This document shows, in pieces, positions 34,401-45,504 of a stretch of DNA of 64,000 bases. The stretch is from NCBI RefSeq assembly GCF_963082655.1, contig NC_081555.1, positions 14,787,262 through 14,851,261 on the forward strand, given 5' to 3'. Made by a program: the position numbers and the translations under genes. Positions within the stretch are counted from its first letter, which is position 1. Each line of letters starts with the position of its first letter. Origin of the DNA: Stomoxys calcitrans. Its lineage: Eukaryota; Arthropoda; Insecta; Diptera; Muscidae. The notes beneath the pieces are model-generated. The model did not search any database. It was not told where the DNA came from and saw only the letters and a program-made list of their open reading frames with translations.

Positions 34401-34794
34401 GTGAGTCTCGTGAGAATAATATAATAGAGTAAAAGTGTTGTTTATCTCACCATTGCACAGTTGGTGTTTCATTGCACTGCTATAGTGGTGAGAAGTTTAA
34501 GCTCACCATGCCTTGTGGTGAAAAGTAATGAGAGGAGTGTTTCAAATTGATCTGGTGGATTTTGTTGGTTCGTGAAATCAATGAAACTAAGCCATGTCTT
34601 TAACCTTTAGAGGTAGTTATTTTTCTGGCCTTGTAAATGGTGATTATCGGTTCGGTATCGGTTCGAAAAATCAATAATATCGGTTTCAAAAATTAAAGAT
34701 ATATAAACAAAGCCTTGTAATATGAAGAAGTAAGACGTGTTTAACTAAATATGAAAAAAGAATGTTTTTAATAATATTTGCAAGTAAGTGTTCC

Positions 34795-35977
34795 CTTTGC
34801 AATACATATACATTTCGCGCCCTTCCCTCAAAAACGATGTAAGCGACAAAATCCAAATTTTGCAGGAGACGATTTTTATTGAAAAACTTTTGATACATTT
34901 ATGATTGACTATTAAAATTTAGTATTGGACCATTACTAAAGCATATGTACGAAAATTAAAAATTTATGTCGCCTACATACAATTTTTCGCAGGCACGATG
35001 GAAGGCTAGTTCTCTACAAATGGCGGTCGCTTAGATAATTTTCGCGGGAAGGGCTCGATATGTTTGTTTTTTTTTTGCATTCGTAGTGTGAGTTAGTGTT
35101 GTTGTATTTGTAACTGTTTAAAGTTTTTGGTGACACTCATGAAAAAATATAATAGAGAAAACAGTGTTGTCCATGTCACACATGTGGTATTTCACTATGC
35201 TGCTATGGTGGTGAGAAGCTTAAGCACACCATAAGCATGGGTTTTGGTGAAAAGTAATGAGAGGAGAGTTTCAATTTGATCTGGTGGATTTTGTTGGTTC
35301 GTGAAATCAATGAAACTAAGCCATGTCTTTAACCTTTAGAGGTAGTTATTTTTCTGGCCTTGTAAATGGTGATTATCGGTTCGGTATCGGTTCGAAAACT
35401 CAACTCTTTGCAATACTTATACATATCGAGCCCTTCCCTCAAAAACGATGTAAGCGACAAAATCCAAATTTTGCAGGAGACGATTTTTATTGAAAAACTT
35501 TTGATACATTTATGATTGACCATTAAAATTTAGTATTGGACGACTACTAAAGCATATGTACGAAAATTAAAAAATAATGTTTTTAATACTTGCTGTATAA
35601 CGGGGTTTTACGTCGCCTACATACAATTTTTCGCGAGCACGTTGGAAGGCTAGTTCTCTACAAATGGCGGTCGGTTAGATCATTTTCGCGAGAAGGACTT
35701 GATATGTTTGTTTTGTTGCATTCCTAGTGTGAGTTAGTGTTGTTGAATTTTTAACTGTTTAAAGTTTTTGGTGACACTCATAAAAAAATATAATAGAGAA
35801 AACAGTGTTGTCCATGTCACACATTTGGTATTTCACTATGCTGCTATGGTGGTGAGAAGCTTTAGCACACCATAAGCATGTCTTGTGGTGAAAAGTAGTG
35901 AGAGGAGTGTTTTGTATTAGATGTGGTGAATTTTGTTGGTTGGTGAAATATATGGAACCTAAGCCAAGACTCACAAC
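34795..35977 (+). repeat. Two decayed ~0.6 kb partial promoter-unit copies
   Basis: 34795-35403 and 35404-35977 share CCTTCCCTCAAAAACGATGT, GGCTAGTTCTCTACAAATGG, AGTTAGTGTTGTTG and GATCTGGTGGATTTTGTTGG. The exon end has become TTTTTGGTGACACTCATG, so the donor is weakened, and neither copy has the initiator or DPE. Confidence 0.75.
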
Positions 35978-36847
35978 CAGTGTTGCCATTTTTGGTAGGT
36001 TCCTACCAAAATTGGTAGGTTTTTATTCTCTTGGTAGGTTGGTAGGCTGACTGACCTCAATTTTTGGTAGGTTTTTTAAACATTTAAATACCAATTTAAT
36101 TACTGAATAAATCGCCGGTGATGACTTAAAAATTATTTTACTTCTTGTCGTATCTGTATTCGTTTAGAGTGTAGAATAAAACCATGAATGTCGATGGGTC
36201 AAATACTGTTACTAGGGATCTCACTGCAACAAATTTTAGGAAAAAGGGCGAAAGTTCTGATATTGACTGTAACTGGTATGAGTGTTAAGGGATCTCTTCC
36301 AAATTTCGTAAATTCTGGTTTAGAAATGCGGTTTTGAGCCTTCAATACTTTCAATCGTAAAACAGGGCTATATGGCAGTTGCATACAGATATGGTCCGAC
36401 CGATCTTAGTTGTTGTGGGGTCCATGCAACTCGCTCTATCGGCGAAAATGGGTAGTGAAATCACATTTTTGGGCTCAACCCCTTAAACTGGGAGATCGAT
36501 TCTTCCAAACACGGCACGGTTGACACTACGACCTTTATGAACTCAAGGTTTCGTATATAGAACATCTTTGAACTTTAAGCTGTAGAGTGATTTCAACAAA
36601 CAGAAGGACGGACATGTATGAATGGACGGATCGTCTATCACAACCTATTTTATATACATTGTAGGGTTGAAAATGTATAAATTGGTTTGTTGCCAATGAA
36701 ATGGCAAAATGGCCAACTTTTCGGTGACGGGTACAAAAACAATCACCCAATTCTTGGTTTGTAGAACATTTAGTAGGGTTTGGTCGGATTTGGTGCGATT
36801 TTTCTTAAATTTTTGGTAGAAAATAATATTCTTGGGTGGCAACACTG
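35978..36847. mobile_element. hAT-type MITE, 870 bp, with 8 bp target duplication
   Basis: Ends are CAGTGTTGCCA and its inverse TGGCAACACTG. The 8 bp CTCACAAC occurs immediately outside both ends (35970-35977 and 36848-36855). An 8 bp duplication and CAGnGnTG-like ends fit the hAT superfamily. No transposase is present. The interior has GGTAGGT repeats near both ends (TTGGTAGGTTGGTAGGCTG) and a module-A segment at ~36190-36720 with TATATGGCAGTTGCATAC and a GGACGGACA stretch. It is inserted in the last promoter-unit copy. Confidence 0.85.
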
Positions 36848-36879
36848 CTCACAACTACGTTTTGTTAGTTATTTTTTTT

Positions 36880-37860
36880 TTCTTTCACACTTATCACGGA
36901 TATTGGAAGTCATTACAGAACCCTACGTGCAAAATTTCAACCAAATCGTATAACAATTGCGACTTCCAGGGGATTATGATGTTTAATCGGGATCTAGGTT
37001 TTAATGGGAGCTATATCAGGTTGTAGACCGATTTGTTATGAACTTCGTACAGTTATTGAAAATCGTAACAGATACCTACTTGCAAAATTTCAGGCAAATC
37101 AGAAAAAAATTGCGCATTCATGGGCTGAATATGTCAAATCCGGAAATCGGTTTTAATGAGAGCTACATCAGTTGATGTACCAATTTGTACTTTATTTGCC
37201 ACGGTAGTTGAAACTCATAATAGAATACTAATTGGAAAATTTCAGCCAAATCGGAAGATAATTGTGGCTTTCAGGGGCTTAAGATCCCAAATCGGAAGCT
37301 AAATTTATATGGAAGCTGTATCCAAATCTGAACCTATATGGCCCTTTTGCAGTCCTCAATGATCAACATCAATAAGAAGTAAAATGCGAATTTTGCCCAT
37401 GAAACTTTCCACTAAGGAACAGGGGCAAACTTCTCATATATCAATGAGTGCAGTCCGATTCAAGTTTTAGCTCAATGACAAGGGGCCTCCTTTTTCTTGC
37501 CGAGTCCAAACGCTGCCGCAGTGCGACACCTATTTGGGGAGAAGCTTTTACATGGCATAGTAACTCACAAATATCGCCAGCATTTGTAAGGGGGATAACC
37601 ACCGCTGAAAATGTTCTGATGTTCACGCAGGGATATGAACCCTGGCGTTCGGCGTCATAGGCGGATATGTTAACCTCTGCGCCACGGTGGCCTCAATAAG
37701 AAGTATTTGTGCAAAATTTCCAGCGGAAATCTTTATTTGATCGACTTTTATGGTGATTTCTACAGACGCACGGACAGACCGATTAGAAACGTTCTCCCGA
37801 TGTTACCTCCCAGCCTCCATGCCGAATTTGGTACAGTTCGTCAAATTTCTGATAAATAGC
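36880..37860 (+). repeat. Module-A element, plus orientation, with SINE insertion
   Basis: Units contain GGGAGCTATATCAGGTTGTA, GTGCAAAATTTCAACC and TTCCAGGGGATTATG; the end has GACGCACGGACAGACCG at ~37765. A minus-strand SINE interrupts it at 37382-37692. Confidence 0.65.
37382..37692 (-). mobile_element. tRNA-derived SINE, full length, minus strand, 13 bp target duplication
   Basis: The reverse complement starts GGCCACCGTGGCGCAGAGG and has the body of the family, with an altered B-box segment (GGTTCATATCC). TCAATAAGAAGTA is present on both sides (37369-37381 and 37693-37705) as a perfect 13 bp target duplication in module A. At 311 bp it is one of the best-defined copies in the window. Confidence 0.9.
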
Positions 37861-38355
37861 GGATTTTTAAACTAATTTTGACGAAATGTGATTTAAAGCT
37901 TTTTTACTTATTTTATATGGAATCCTCTTGTTCATACTCCTTACTCCTCTTAGAAAATTATTTAGGTAAAATTAACGTTTTATTGGCTAATTGTCAGTAT
38001 ATTTGTGTATCATATCAAAACAAATTGCCTGCTCATTTTCTCTTCATAAGACCCACGCATTAATCCTTTTTTTCAAAAAAAAGCAATTTAAATGTTCTCA
38101 CGGTCTACCAAACCAGCAGTGTTGACCCATATAATCACAGATATGTGGGCACTAACTCATATTGCCCACACACACACACATACACTTTTAATCAGATAAA
38201 GGTTGTGCACACTGTGTCACAAAAAAAAAAAAAAAAATGAAAACACGAAAAGCCACCAACACCCTACAAACAACATTATACTCATTATCCAGCACAACAT
38301 TCACTTGCCATCAAAAGCCTCGGCTTTGCTTTTGGTCACACACCTTCTACCCTAT
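37861..38355. other. No gene seen; short CA tract at ~38168
   Basis: AT-rich DNA with CACACACACACACA near 38166-38180 and an A17 run near 38221-38237. It ends at the assembly gap. Confidence 0.35.
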
Positions 38356-38555
38356 NNNNNNNNNNNNNNNNNNNNNNNNNNNNNNNNNNNNNNNNNNNNN
38401 NNNNNNNNNNNNNNNNNNNNNNNNNNNNNNNNNNNNNNNNNNNNNNNNNNNNNNNNNNNNNNNNNNNNNNNNNNNNNNNNNNNNNNNNNNNNNNNNNNNN
38501 NNNNNNNNNNNNNNNNNNNNNNNNNNNNNNNNNNNNNNNNNNNNNNNNNNNNNNN
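38356..38555. other. Assembly gap, 200 N
   Basis: Exactly 200 undetermined bases. The left flank ends TTCTACCCTAT and the right flank begins TTCTACCCTAT, so the two contig ends overlap by 11 bp and the gap may be artificial. Frames drawn across it are meaningless. Confidence 0.99.
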
Positions 38556-39158
38556 TTCTACCCTATGGCATTTAGGGACAAAAGTGTTGAACACAATAAC
38601 GCACACACGCGCCCCAACACAGACAAAGCAAGAATTCTTTCTGTGTGTTGTTTTGTTGCTGCTGTTTCAAAGCCACAGCATGCAGATTCATTTATTCATT
38701 CTTTCAGTCATTTGTTTTAAAGATGATGTTGATGATAATACATTTTCCAAATGAAGGACCCACGTAACATTTTGCAACTGCAACATATCTTCACCCCTGC
38801 CCTAGCCAGTAGTATACTTGGGCAACACAATACATGTCAAGCACACACACACACACACACACACACAGGCAGGCAGCCAGGCAGTCTTTGAAAAAACTGT
38901 TGTGCCATTAATGGTACAAAACACAGCGAAAATCCTGCGGCAAAGCTAAATAACAACAGCAACAACCTTGTCAGCAACTATGCGAAAAAGCAGGGGAAAC
39001 AACAACAGAACATTGTCAGCATAAGCGACAATAGCAGTGACAGCAATAGAATCAGCAAGTAAACAGTAGCAATCAGTGTTGCCGCAAGCAATATTTCTTT
39101 TAACAAGAATATATTTTTTTCAGGGAAAGGATATGGCTAATTATTATTTTAGATGAAA
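38556..39158. other. No gene seen; (CA)n microsatellite at 38840-38868
   Basis: ACACACACACACACAC is followed by GGCAGGCAGCCAGGCAG. Downstream at 38950-39080 is an AAC/AGC-rich stretch (CAACAGCAACAACC). No coding frame was recognised. Confidence 0.5.
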
Positions 39159-40395
39159 ACAAGTAAAAGCGTGGCCAAACTTCTGTCAAACCAGAAAAAA
39201 ATTTAAGCTTCTGGGAACCGAACAAGGATAATCGGGAGACCGGTTTATATGGGAGCTATATTAGGTTATAGACTGATTTGGATCGTACTTGGCACAGTTG
39301 TTGGAAGTCGTCACAAAACACCGCATGTAAAATTTCAGCCAAATCGGACAAAAATTGCGGCTATAAATGGCTCAAGAAGTCAAATCGGAAGATCAGTTTA
39401 TGTAGGAGCTATATCAGGTTATAGACCGATTTAGAACGCATTCGACACAGTGGTTGGAAGTCATAAGAGAACACTATGTGCAAAATTTTAGTCAAATCGG
39501 ACTAAATTTGTGGCTTCCAGGGGCTTAAGAAGTCAAATCGGGAAATCGGTTTATATGGGAGCTATATCAGTTTATAGAACGATCCAGACGGTATAGTAGC
39601 ATAGTTGTAGGAAGTCATAACAAAACACCAAATGTAAATTTCAGTCAAATCGGACGAAATTTTTAGCTTCCAGGGGCTTGAGAGGTCAAATCGGGAGATC
39701 GGTTTATATGGAAGCTATATCAGGTTATTGACTGATTTAGAGCGTACTTGGCGGAGTTGTAGGAAGTCATGAAAAAACCCTTAATGCAAAATTTCAGCCA
39801 AATCGGTCAAAAATTGCGGCTTGTAAAGGCTCAAGAAGTCAAATCGGGAGATCGGTTTATATGGGAGCCATATCAGGTTATTGACTGATTTAGACCGTAC
39901 TTGGCACAGTGGTTGGAAGCCATCAAAGAACACCGCATGGAAAATTTCAGCCAAATCGGACGAAATTTGTGGCTGCCAGGGGCTCAAAAAGTCAAATAGG
40001 GAGATCGGTTATATGGGAGTTCTAGCAGGTTATAGACCGATTTGGACTGCATTCAACACAGTGGTTGGTTATCATAAGATAACACTATATTCAAAATTTT
40101 ATCCAAATCGGATGAAATTCGTGGTTTCCAGGGGCTTAAGAAGTCAAATCGAGAGATCGGTTTATATGGAAGATATATCAGGTTATGGACCGATTTGGGC
40201 CGTACTTGGCACAGTTGTTGAAAGTCCTAACGGAACACCACATACAAAATTTTAGCTCAATCGGATGAAAATTGCGGATTCCAGGGGTTCTAGAAGTCAA
40301 ATTGGGAGATCGGTTTATATGGGAGCTATATCTTAATCTGAACTGATATGGCCCATTTCCAATCCCCAACGACCTATAGAAGGACGGATGGACGT
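39159..40395 (+). repeat. Module-A element, plus orientation, ~8 units at ~153 bp
   Basis: It begins with the family terminus AACAAGTAAAAGCGTGGCC (39160). Units carry GAGATCGGTTTATATGGGAG, CTATATCAGGTTATAGACCG, GTACTTGGCACAGTTGTTGG and AAAATTTCAGCCAAATCGG. It ends at a GGACGGATGGACGTACATGG stretch, where an inverted second element begins. Confidence 0.75.
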
Positions 40396-41426
40396 ACATG
40401 GCTAGATCGAACATATCCGTCCATCCGTCCGTCTGTCTGTCGACAGCATGCTAACTTTCGTAGAAGTAAAGCTAGCCGCTTGAAATTTTGCACAAATACT
40501 TCTTATTTGTGTAGGTCGGTTGGAATTGTAAGTGGGCCATATCGGTCCATGTTTTGATATAGCTAGCATATAAACAGATTTTTGGTTTTGACTTCTTGAG
40601 CCATTAGATGACGCAATTCTTATCCGATTTAGCTGAAATTTGGCATGAAATGTTCCGCTATGATTTCAAACATATCTGCTAAGTATTGTTGTAATCGGTT
40701 CATAACCTGACATAGCTGTCATATAAACCGATCTTGAGTCTTGACTTCTTGAGCCACTAGAGGGCGCAATTCCTATTCTATTTGCCTGAAATTTCGCATG
40801 ACGTGTTTTGTTATGACTTCCAATAATTGTAATAAGTATGGTTTAAATTGGTCCATAACCCGGTGTAGCTGCCATATAAACCGATAGGGATTTTGACTTC
40901 TTGAGCCACTAGAAGGCACAATTATTATCCGATTAGGCTAAAATTTTGTGCCACGGCTTCTTGACCTTCAACATAAGTGTCAAATATTGTCTGAATCGGT
41001 CCATAACTTGATACAGTTCCCATATAAACCGATCTCCAAATTTTACTTTTTGAGCCCCTCAAAAGTTGGGATAGCAAATGGGCCATATCGGTCCATCTAT
41101 TGATATAGCTGTCATATAAAACGATCTTTGGTCTTGACTTATTCAGCCTCTAGAGGGCGCAATTCTAATTCGATTTGGCTGAAATTTTGCGAGACGTGTT
41201 TTGTTATGACTTCCAATAACTGTACTAAGTATGGGTCAAATCGATCCATAAGCCGATGTAGCTGCCATGTAAACCGATCTGGGATCTTGACTTCATGAGC
41301 CTCTAGAGGTCGTAAATATTAACCGATTTGGCTGAAATTTTGTACAACAGCTTCTTATATGACTTTCACCATACGAGTCAAATATGTGTTAAAAAGGTCT
41401 ATAGCCTGATGCAGCTCCCCTATAAA

Positions 41427-41723
41427 CCAATCTCCCTATTCTTCATCTTGTGTCCCTAAAGAGCGCACTTCTTCCTCCAATTGGCTGAAATTTTACACAA
41501 TGACTTCTATTGGGTTGCCCAAAAAGTAATTGCGGATTTTTCATATAGTCGGCGTTGACAAATTTTTTCACAGCTTGTGACTCTGTAATTGCATTCTTTC
41601 TTCTGTCAGTTATAAGCTTTTACTTTTAGCTTGTTTTAGAAAAAAAGTGTAAAAAAACCAATCTCCCTATTCTTCTTCTTGTGTCCCTAAAGAATTGCCT
41701 GAAATTTTACACAATGACTTCTA
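41427..41723. repeat. Local tandem duplication of module A plus MITE end
   Basis: ACCAATCTCCCTATTCTTC to ATGACTTCTATTGGG occurs at 41427-41514 and again at 41659-41728. A ~150 bp MITE 5' half (41510-41658) lies between. The duplicated block therefore includes the beginning of the MITE, so it arose after MITE insertion. Confidence 0.75.
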
Positions 41724-41960
41724 TTGGGTTGCCCAAAAAGTAATTGCGGATTTTTCATATAGTCGGCGTTGACAAATTTTTTCACAGCTTGTGACTCTGT
41801 AATTGCATTCTTTCTTCTGTCAGTTATCAGCTGTTACTTTTAGCTTGCTTTAGAAAAAAAGTGTAAAAAAAGTATATTTGATTAAAGTTCATTCTAAGTT
41901 TTATAAAAAATGCATTTACTTTCTTTTAAAAAATCCGCAATTACTTTTTGGGCAACCCAA
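41724..41960. mobile_element. Mariner-derived MITE, 237 bp
   Basis: TTGGGTTGCCCAAAAAGTAA and its inverse form the ends; TA lies on both sides (41722-41723, 41961-41962). The internal sequence is nearly the same as the copies at 11066 and 47128. Confidence 0.88.
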
Positions 41961-42519
41961 TACTATAGTCTCCAACATTCAATTCAGTTCGATTTGGACC
42001 ATAACTTGATATAACTCCAATACCATAGTTATTCTTTTCTTTTATCCTTTGTTGGCCTAAAAAGAGTTAACGGGAGAAGAACTCTACAAATGCGATCCAT
42101 TGTGGAGGGTATATAAAATTCAGCCCGGCCGAACTTTTACTTGTTTTCTTCTATCCTTTGGTGGTCTAAAACGAAATACCAGGCAAAGAACTGGACAAAT
42201 GCGTTCGATGGTGGAGGGTATACATGAATCGACCCAGCACGCTTTTACTTGTTAATATTACCGTTTAAAATGCTTAGTCCTGCCGTGTATATCTGTCAAT
42301 GGGCTTACCACTATCGAAAAATTAACCATTAATGTGTTGGACTAACTGTATATTAAAATGTTTCTTATCTTTGGTTATACATCTCCCTGTCACTTGTTCG
42401 ATTTGCTATCAATTTTCTCTCCATTTGGTCTTTTGACTACTAGAAGTAAGCTCCATTCATTTAAAACAAAGTTAAAATAACAACGTCTCAAAAGAGAAAC
42501 AAAGAAAAATTTTTAAATT

Positions 42520-43497
42520 AAATGATCTTCGTCCTAACAGGCAAAAAACTTGAAAAACGAAAGATTTGGCAGAGCCCGACCGGGATTCGAACCAAGGCAC
42601 ACGGACCAACAGCGAGAGCCATCGACGTTGTTTAAGCGTTCGAAGGCATCAATACAATTTCCAATAGATGTACAAAATCATGTGTAGTACGAAAGAAGTG
42701 TAATTTGTCACAGAAAGAATGTCTGTCATTACACAAAAAATATATGCATTGGGAAAAGTACAGCTAATAGACAAGGTTGTCGAACGTGGTTAATGTGATA
42801 ATTGTATCATAGATTCGTTTTCGCTATTAATACGATTCAAATACAACATACTAACGCACGGCCCATGAAGCCACCACACCTACTATGGTTGAAAAGTCTT
42901 CTAACCAAAGCGAAACTCGTCCCATGGTGGTTGGTGTGTGTTGCTATCATTGTCTTTCCTTTTCCATTTGCATCTTCGATCATTGAGCTCGTTTCGAAAT
43001 AGAAGCAAACAAAAATTTTAAAATTTAATGATCTTTGTCCTAACAGGCAAAACACTTGAAAAACCAAAGGGTTCGGCAGAGCCCGACCGGGATTCGAACC
43101 TGGGCACACGGACCAACAGCGAGAGCCATCGCCGTTGTTTAAGCGTTCGAAGGCATCAATACAACTTCCAACAGATGCACAGAATCTTGTGTATCATGGA
43201 AGTAGTGTAATTGTCGCAGAGAAAAAAGTCTGTCATTACACAAAAAATACATGCACTGGGAAAAGTACAGCTAATAGACAAGGTTGTCAAGCGTGGTTAA
43301 TGTGGTAATTGTATCATATTCAAATACAACATACCTACGCACGGCCCTTGAAGCCACCAAACCTACTATGGTTAAAAAGTCTTCTAACCAAAGCGAAACT
43401 CGTCCCATGGTGGTTGGTGTGAGTTGCTATCTTTGTCATTCCTTTTCCGTTTGCATCTCCGATCATTGAGCTCGTCTCGAAAGAGAAACAAAAAAAA
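42520..43497 (-). repeat. Tandem pair of a ~490 bp repeat with a tRNA-like Pol III box
   Basis: Copy 1 is ~42520-43010 and copy 2 ~43011-43497. They match for most of their length except for a 25 bp block (AGATTCGTTTTCGCTATTAA and following) missing from copy 2. In reverse complement each has GGTTCGAATCCCGG (copy 2; copy 1 reads TTGGTTCGAATCCCGG), a perfect B box, preceded by TGGCTCTCGCTGTTGG, which resembles an A box. A diverged relative may lie at 59700-59990. It could be a second SINE family or a repeat carrying a dead tRNA. A functional tRNA is unlikely because the A-to-B spacing is short and no acceptor stem is visible. Confidence 0.55.
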
Positions 43498-44560
43498 AAT
43501 AAACAAATTTAAAGTAAACTATCATGAAGTTTGCTAGTATTTGCATATTCACCTCTCTGCCTGTCCTATATTATTGCGCTCGTTCGTTTGTGTGTCAAAC
43601 ATAAACCCATACGCTTTTCGTTATGTTATAATCTTCAGTCATTTCATTTCATGTATCATGCTTTTTCTCTCTCACTCTCTTCTTAATTATCTCTCTTCTT
43701 GTTAGTTTGAAGAGAAGACCCCTACACACTGAGTTAAATTGTAATCGGACAGCACTCTTTGATAGACGCATTCTCTCACTCCCTCTCTCTGAGATTATTT
43801 CATTTAATTTGTATGATCATAATTCACTCACATGGCAACTCTTTTTATTATAACCTTACTTTACCACCAAAACAAATGGCTGCCATTCAAAGACGGTTGT
43901 TGTTCTTGTCGGCTAGGGGGAGCCAACAAGCGACAGTTACAGGGATATATTATATAACAATTATTAAAATACAAAATCCAAAGAAAGGGAGCCAAAAAAA
44001 AGTCATAACACCAAAAAAATAAGAATATAATAATAACATCAGCAGCACTTGGGGGGCCAAAAACAATTGTCTGCAGCAACAGCGGCTGTTATAGAATAAA
44101 AGGACAAAAAAAAATGAAACTAAACAGCCAAATCAAAAGTTGCACCAAGGACTGCGGCACTAAAAAGACGACAACAACAATTCGAGGGTTTTTTTTTACA
44201 ACTAGTTACGCATTTGAGAACAATGAAAGCGTGTTTTTGTAGGAATTTTTAATAGGCAATAGTGTCGTAGAGTTCAGAGGAGGGGATATGACATTATCAA
44301 ACATAAGAGAGATATAAAACCTATGTACATAGAAAGAATAGAAAGAAAGGAGTACTGAAATAACGTTTCCTTATGGCATTTGAAGTCAAAATGACTCACT
44401 AAGAGTCTAATGCTATGTCTACATTGACTCGTTTTGCTTATGTCGTTTTGAAAAACCTCTCAATAGTTCACACTAGTTGAGATGTTTTGGAAATTGCATT
44501 CTTTCACATTCCAACATAAATCGTATCTTTTCCTGCTTTATCAGTAAAATTTTGTTTATA
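43498..44560. other. No gene seen; CT-rich tracts
   Basis: TCTCTCTCACTCTCTTC at ~43666 and CTCTCACTCCCTCTCTCTG at ~43770. Small frames have no domain. Confidence 0.35.
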
Positions 44561-45502
44561 TTGGGTTGCCCAAAAAGTAATTGCGGATTCTTTAAAAGAA
44601 AGTAAATGCATTTTTTATAAAATTTAGAATGAACTTTAATCAAATATATAATTGTCATTTTGTTCGATAACCTTTTGCCATCTTCCTGGCAAATTTAGTA
44701 TTCCACGCTCATAGAACTTCTGGCCTTTATCTGCAAAAAACTGAACTAAGTGCGATTTTATAGCCTCATCATTGCCCAAAGTTTTACCATTTAAGGAGTT
44801 CTACAAAGATCGAAATAAATGGTAGTCTGATGGTGCAAGGTCAGGGCTATATGGTGGATGCATCAAAAGTTCCCAGCCAAGCTCACTCAGTTTTTGGCGA
44901 GTGACCAAAGATGTGTGCGGTCTAGCGTTGTCCTGGTGGAATATGACACCTTTACGATTGACCAATTCTGGTCGCTTCTCCTTGATGGCTGCATTCAATT
45001 TGTCCAATTGTTGACAGTAAACATCCGAATTAATCGTTTGGTTCCTTGGAAGCAGCTCAAAATATACCACACCCTTTCAATCCCACCAAACAGACAGCAT
45101 AACCTTCTTTTGGTGGATATCAGCCTTTGAAGTGGTTTGGGCTGGTTCGACATGCTTGGACCATGATCGTTTTCGCCTAACGTTATTGTAAGCAATCCAT
45201 TTTTCATCTCCAGTTATGATTCGTTTTAAAAACGGATCGAATTCATTGCGTTTAAGGTGCATAAGTTGCACAAGCGTTGATTCGGTTTGTTAAATGAATT
45301 TCTTTCAATACATGTGGTACCCAAATATCAAGCTTTTTCACCAGTCCAAGGCTTTTTATGTGATAATGAACGGTTGATTTTGGTATATTTAACTTCTCTC
45401 CTATCTCACGCTCAGTTACATGACGATCCAATTCGATTATTGCTTAAAATTTGTCAACGCCGACTATATGAAAAATCAGCAATTACTTTTTGGGCAACCC
45501 AA
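44561..45502 (-). mobile_element. Mariner element (copy 2), 942 bp, both termini, decayed transposase
   Basis: It runs from TTGGGTTGCCCAAAAAGTAA (44561) to TTACTTTTTGGGCAACCCAA (ending 45502), with TA at both sides (44559-44560, 45503-45504). A ~1 kb element with ~25-30 bp inverted ends is shorter than the usual ~1.3 kb mariner, so internal sequence has been lost. Confidence 0.88.
44650..45440 (-). pseudogene. Mariner transposase pseudogene (copy 2)
   Basis: On the minus strand, in several frames, are the second helix-turn-helix (REIGEKLNIPKSTVHYHI), LDIWVPHVLKE, the first catalytic Asp in IITGDEKW, HQDNARPHTS (second) and PPYSPDLAPSDYHLF (third, D34D spacing), then LVQFFADKGQKFYE near the C terminus. 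An in-frame stop follows SVWWD and others follow; the first DNA-binding helices are missing. It cannot encode an active enzyme, but its ends match the MITEs, so a relative mobilised them. Confidence 0.85.
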
Positions 45503-45504
45503 TA

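Larger units (their letters stand above)
29005..35977 (+). repeat. Tandemly amplified ~2.1 kb promoter/first-exon unit (three copies) plus two ~0.6 kb partial copies
   Basis: Equivalent points recur at close to 2.1 kb: the initiator A at 29843, 31968 and 34079; GTTGTTGCTGCGCAG at 30118, 32241 and 34372. Each unit has a leading segment (TCTGTT, ACTTACTTTTCCA), a CT-rich tract, Inr and DPE, a ~300 nt exon, a donor, and a distal TATCGGTTCGGTATCGG segment. Units 1 and 2 also carry an internal module-A 5' fragment (TTTAGCCGGGCGGAATCTTG at ~30580 and ~32675). From 34795 to 35977 two shorter ~0.6 kb repeats follow that keep the exon end and distal part but not the promoter. Confidence 0.85.
40396..42256 (-). 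repeat. Module-A element(s), minus orientation, head-to-head with the previous one
   Basis: It starts at CCGTCCATCCGTCCGTCTGT (40421-40440), the inverse microsatellite. Units in inverse order follow, with two mariner-MITE insertions. It reaches the inverted family terminus at 42105-42147 (GGGTATATAAAATTCAGCCC, then CTTTTACTTGTTTTC). A second, shorter terminus copy is at 42208-42256. Confidence 0.7.

Noticed and set aside
38203..38754. 183 aa frame crossing the N gap
   Set aside because: Most of the translation is undetermined bases and the flanks have no domain.
42802..43002. Frames in the ~490 bp repeat on both strands
   Set aside because: They are not kept in the second copy, where indels break them.
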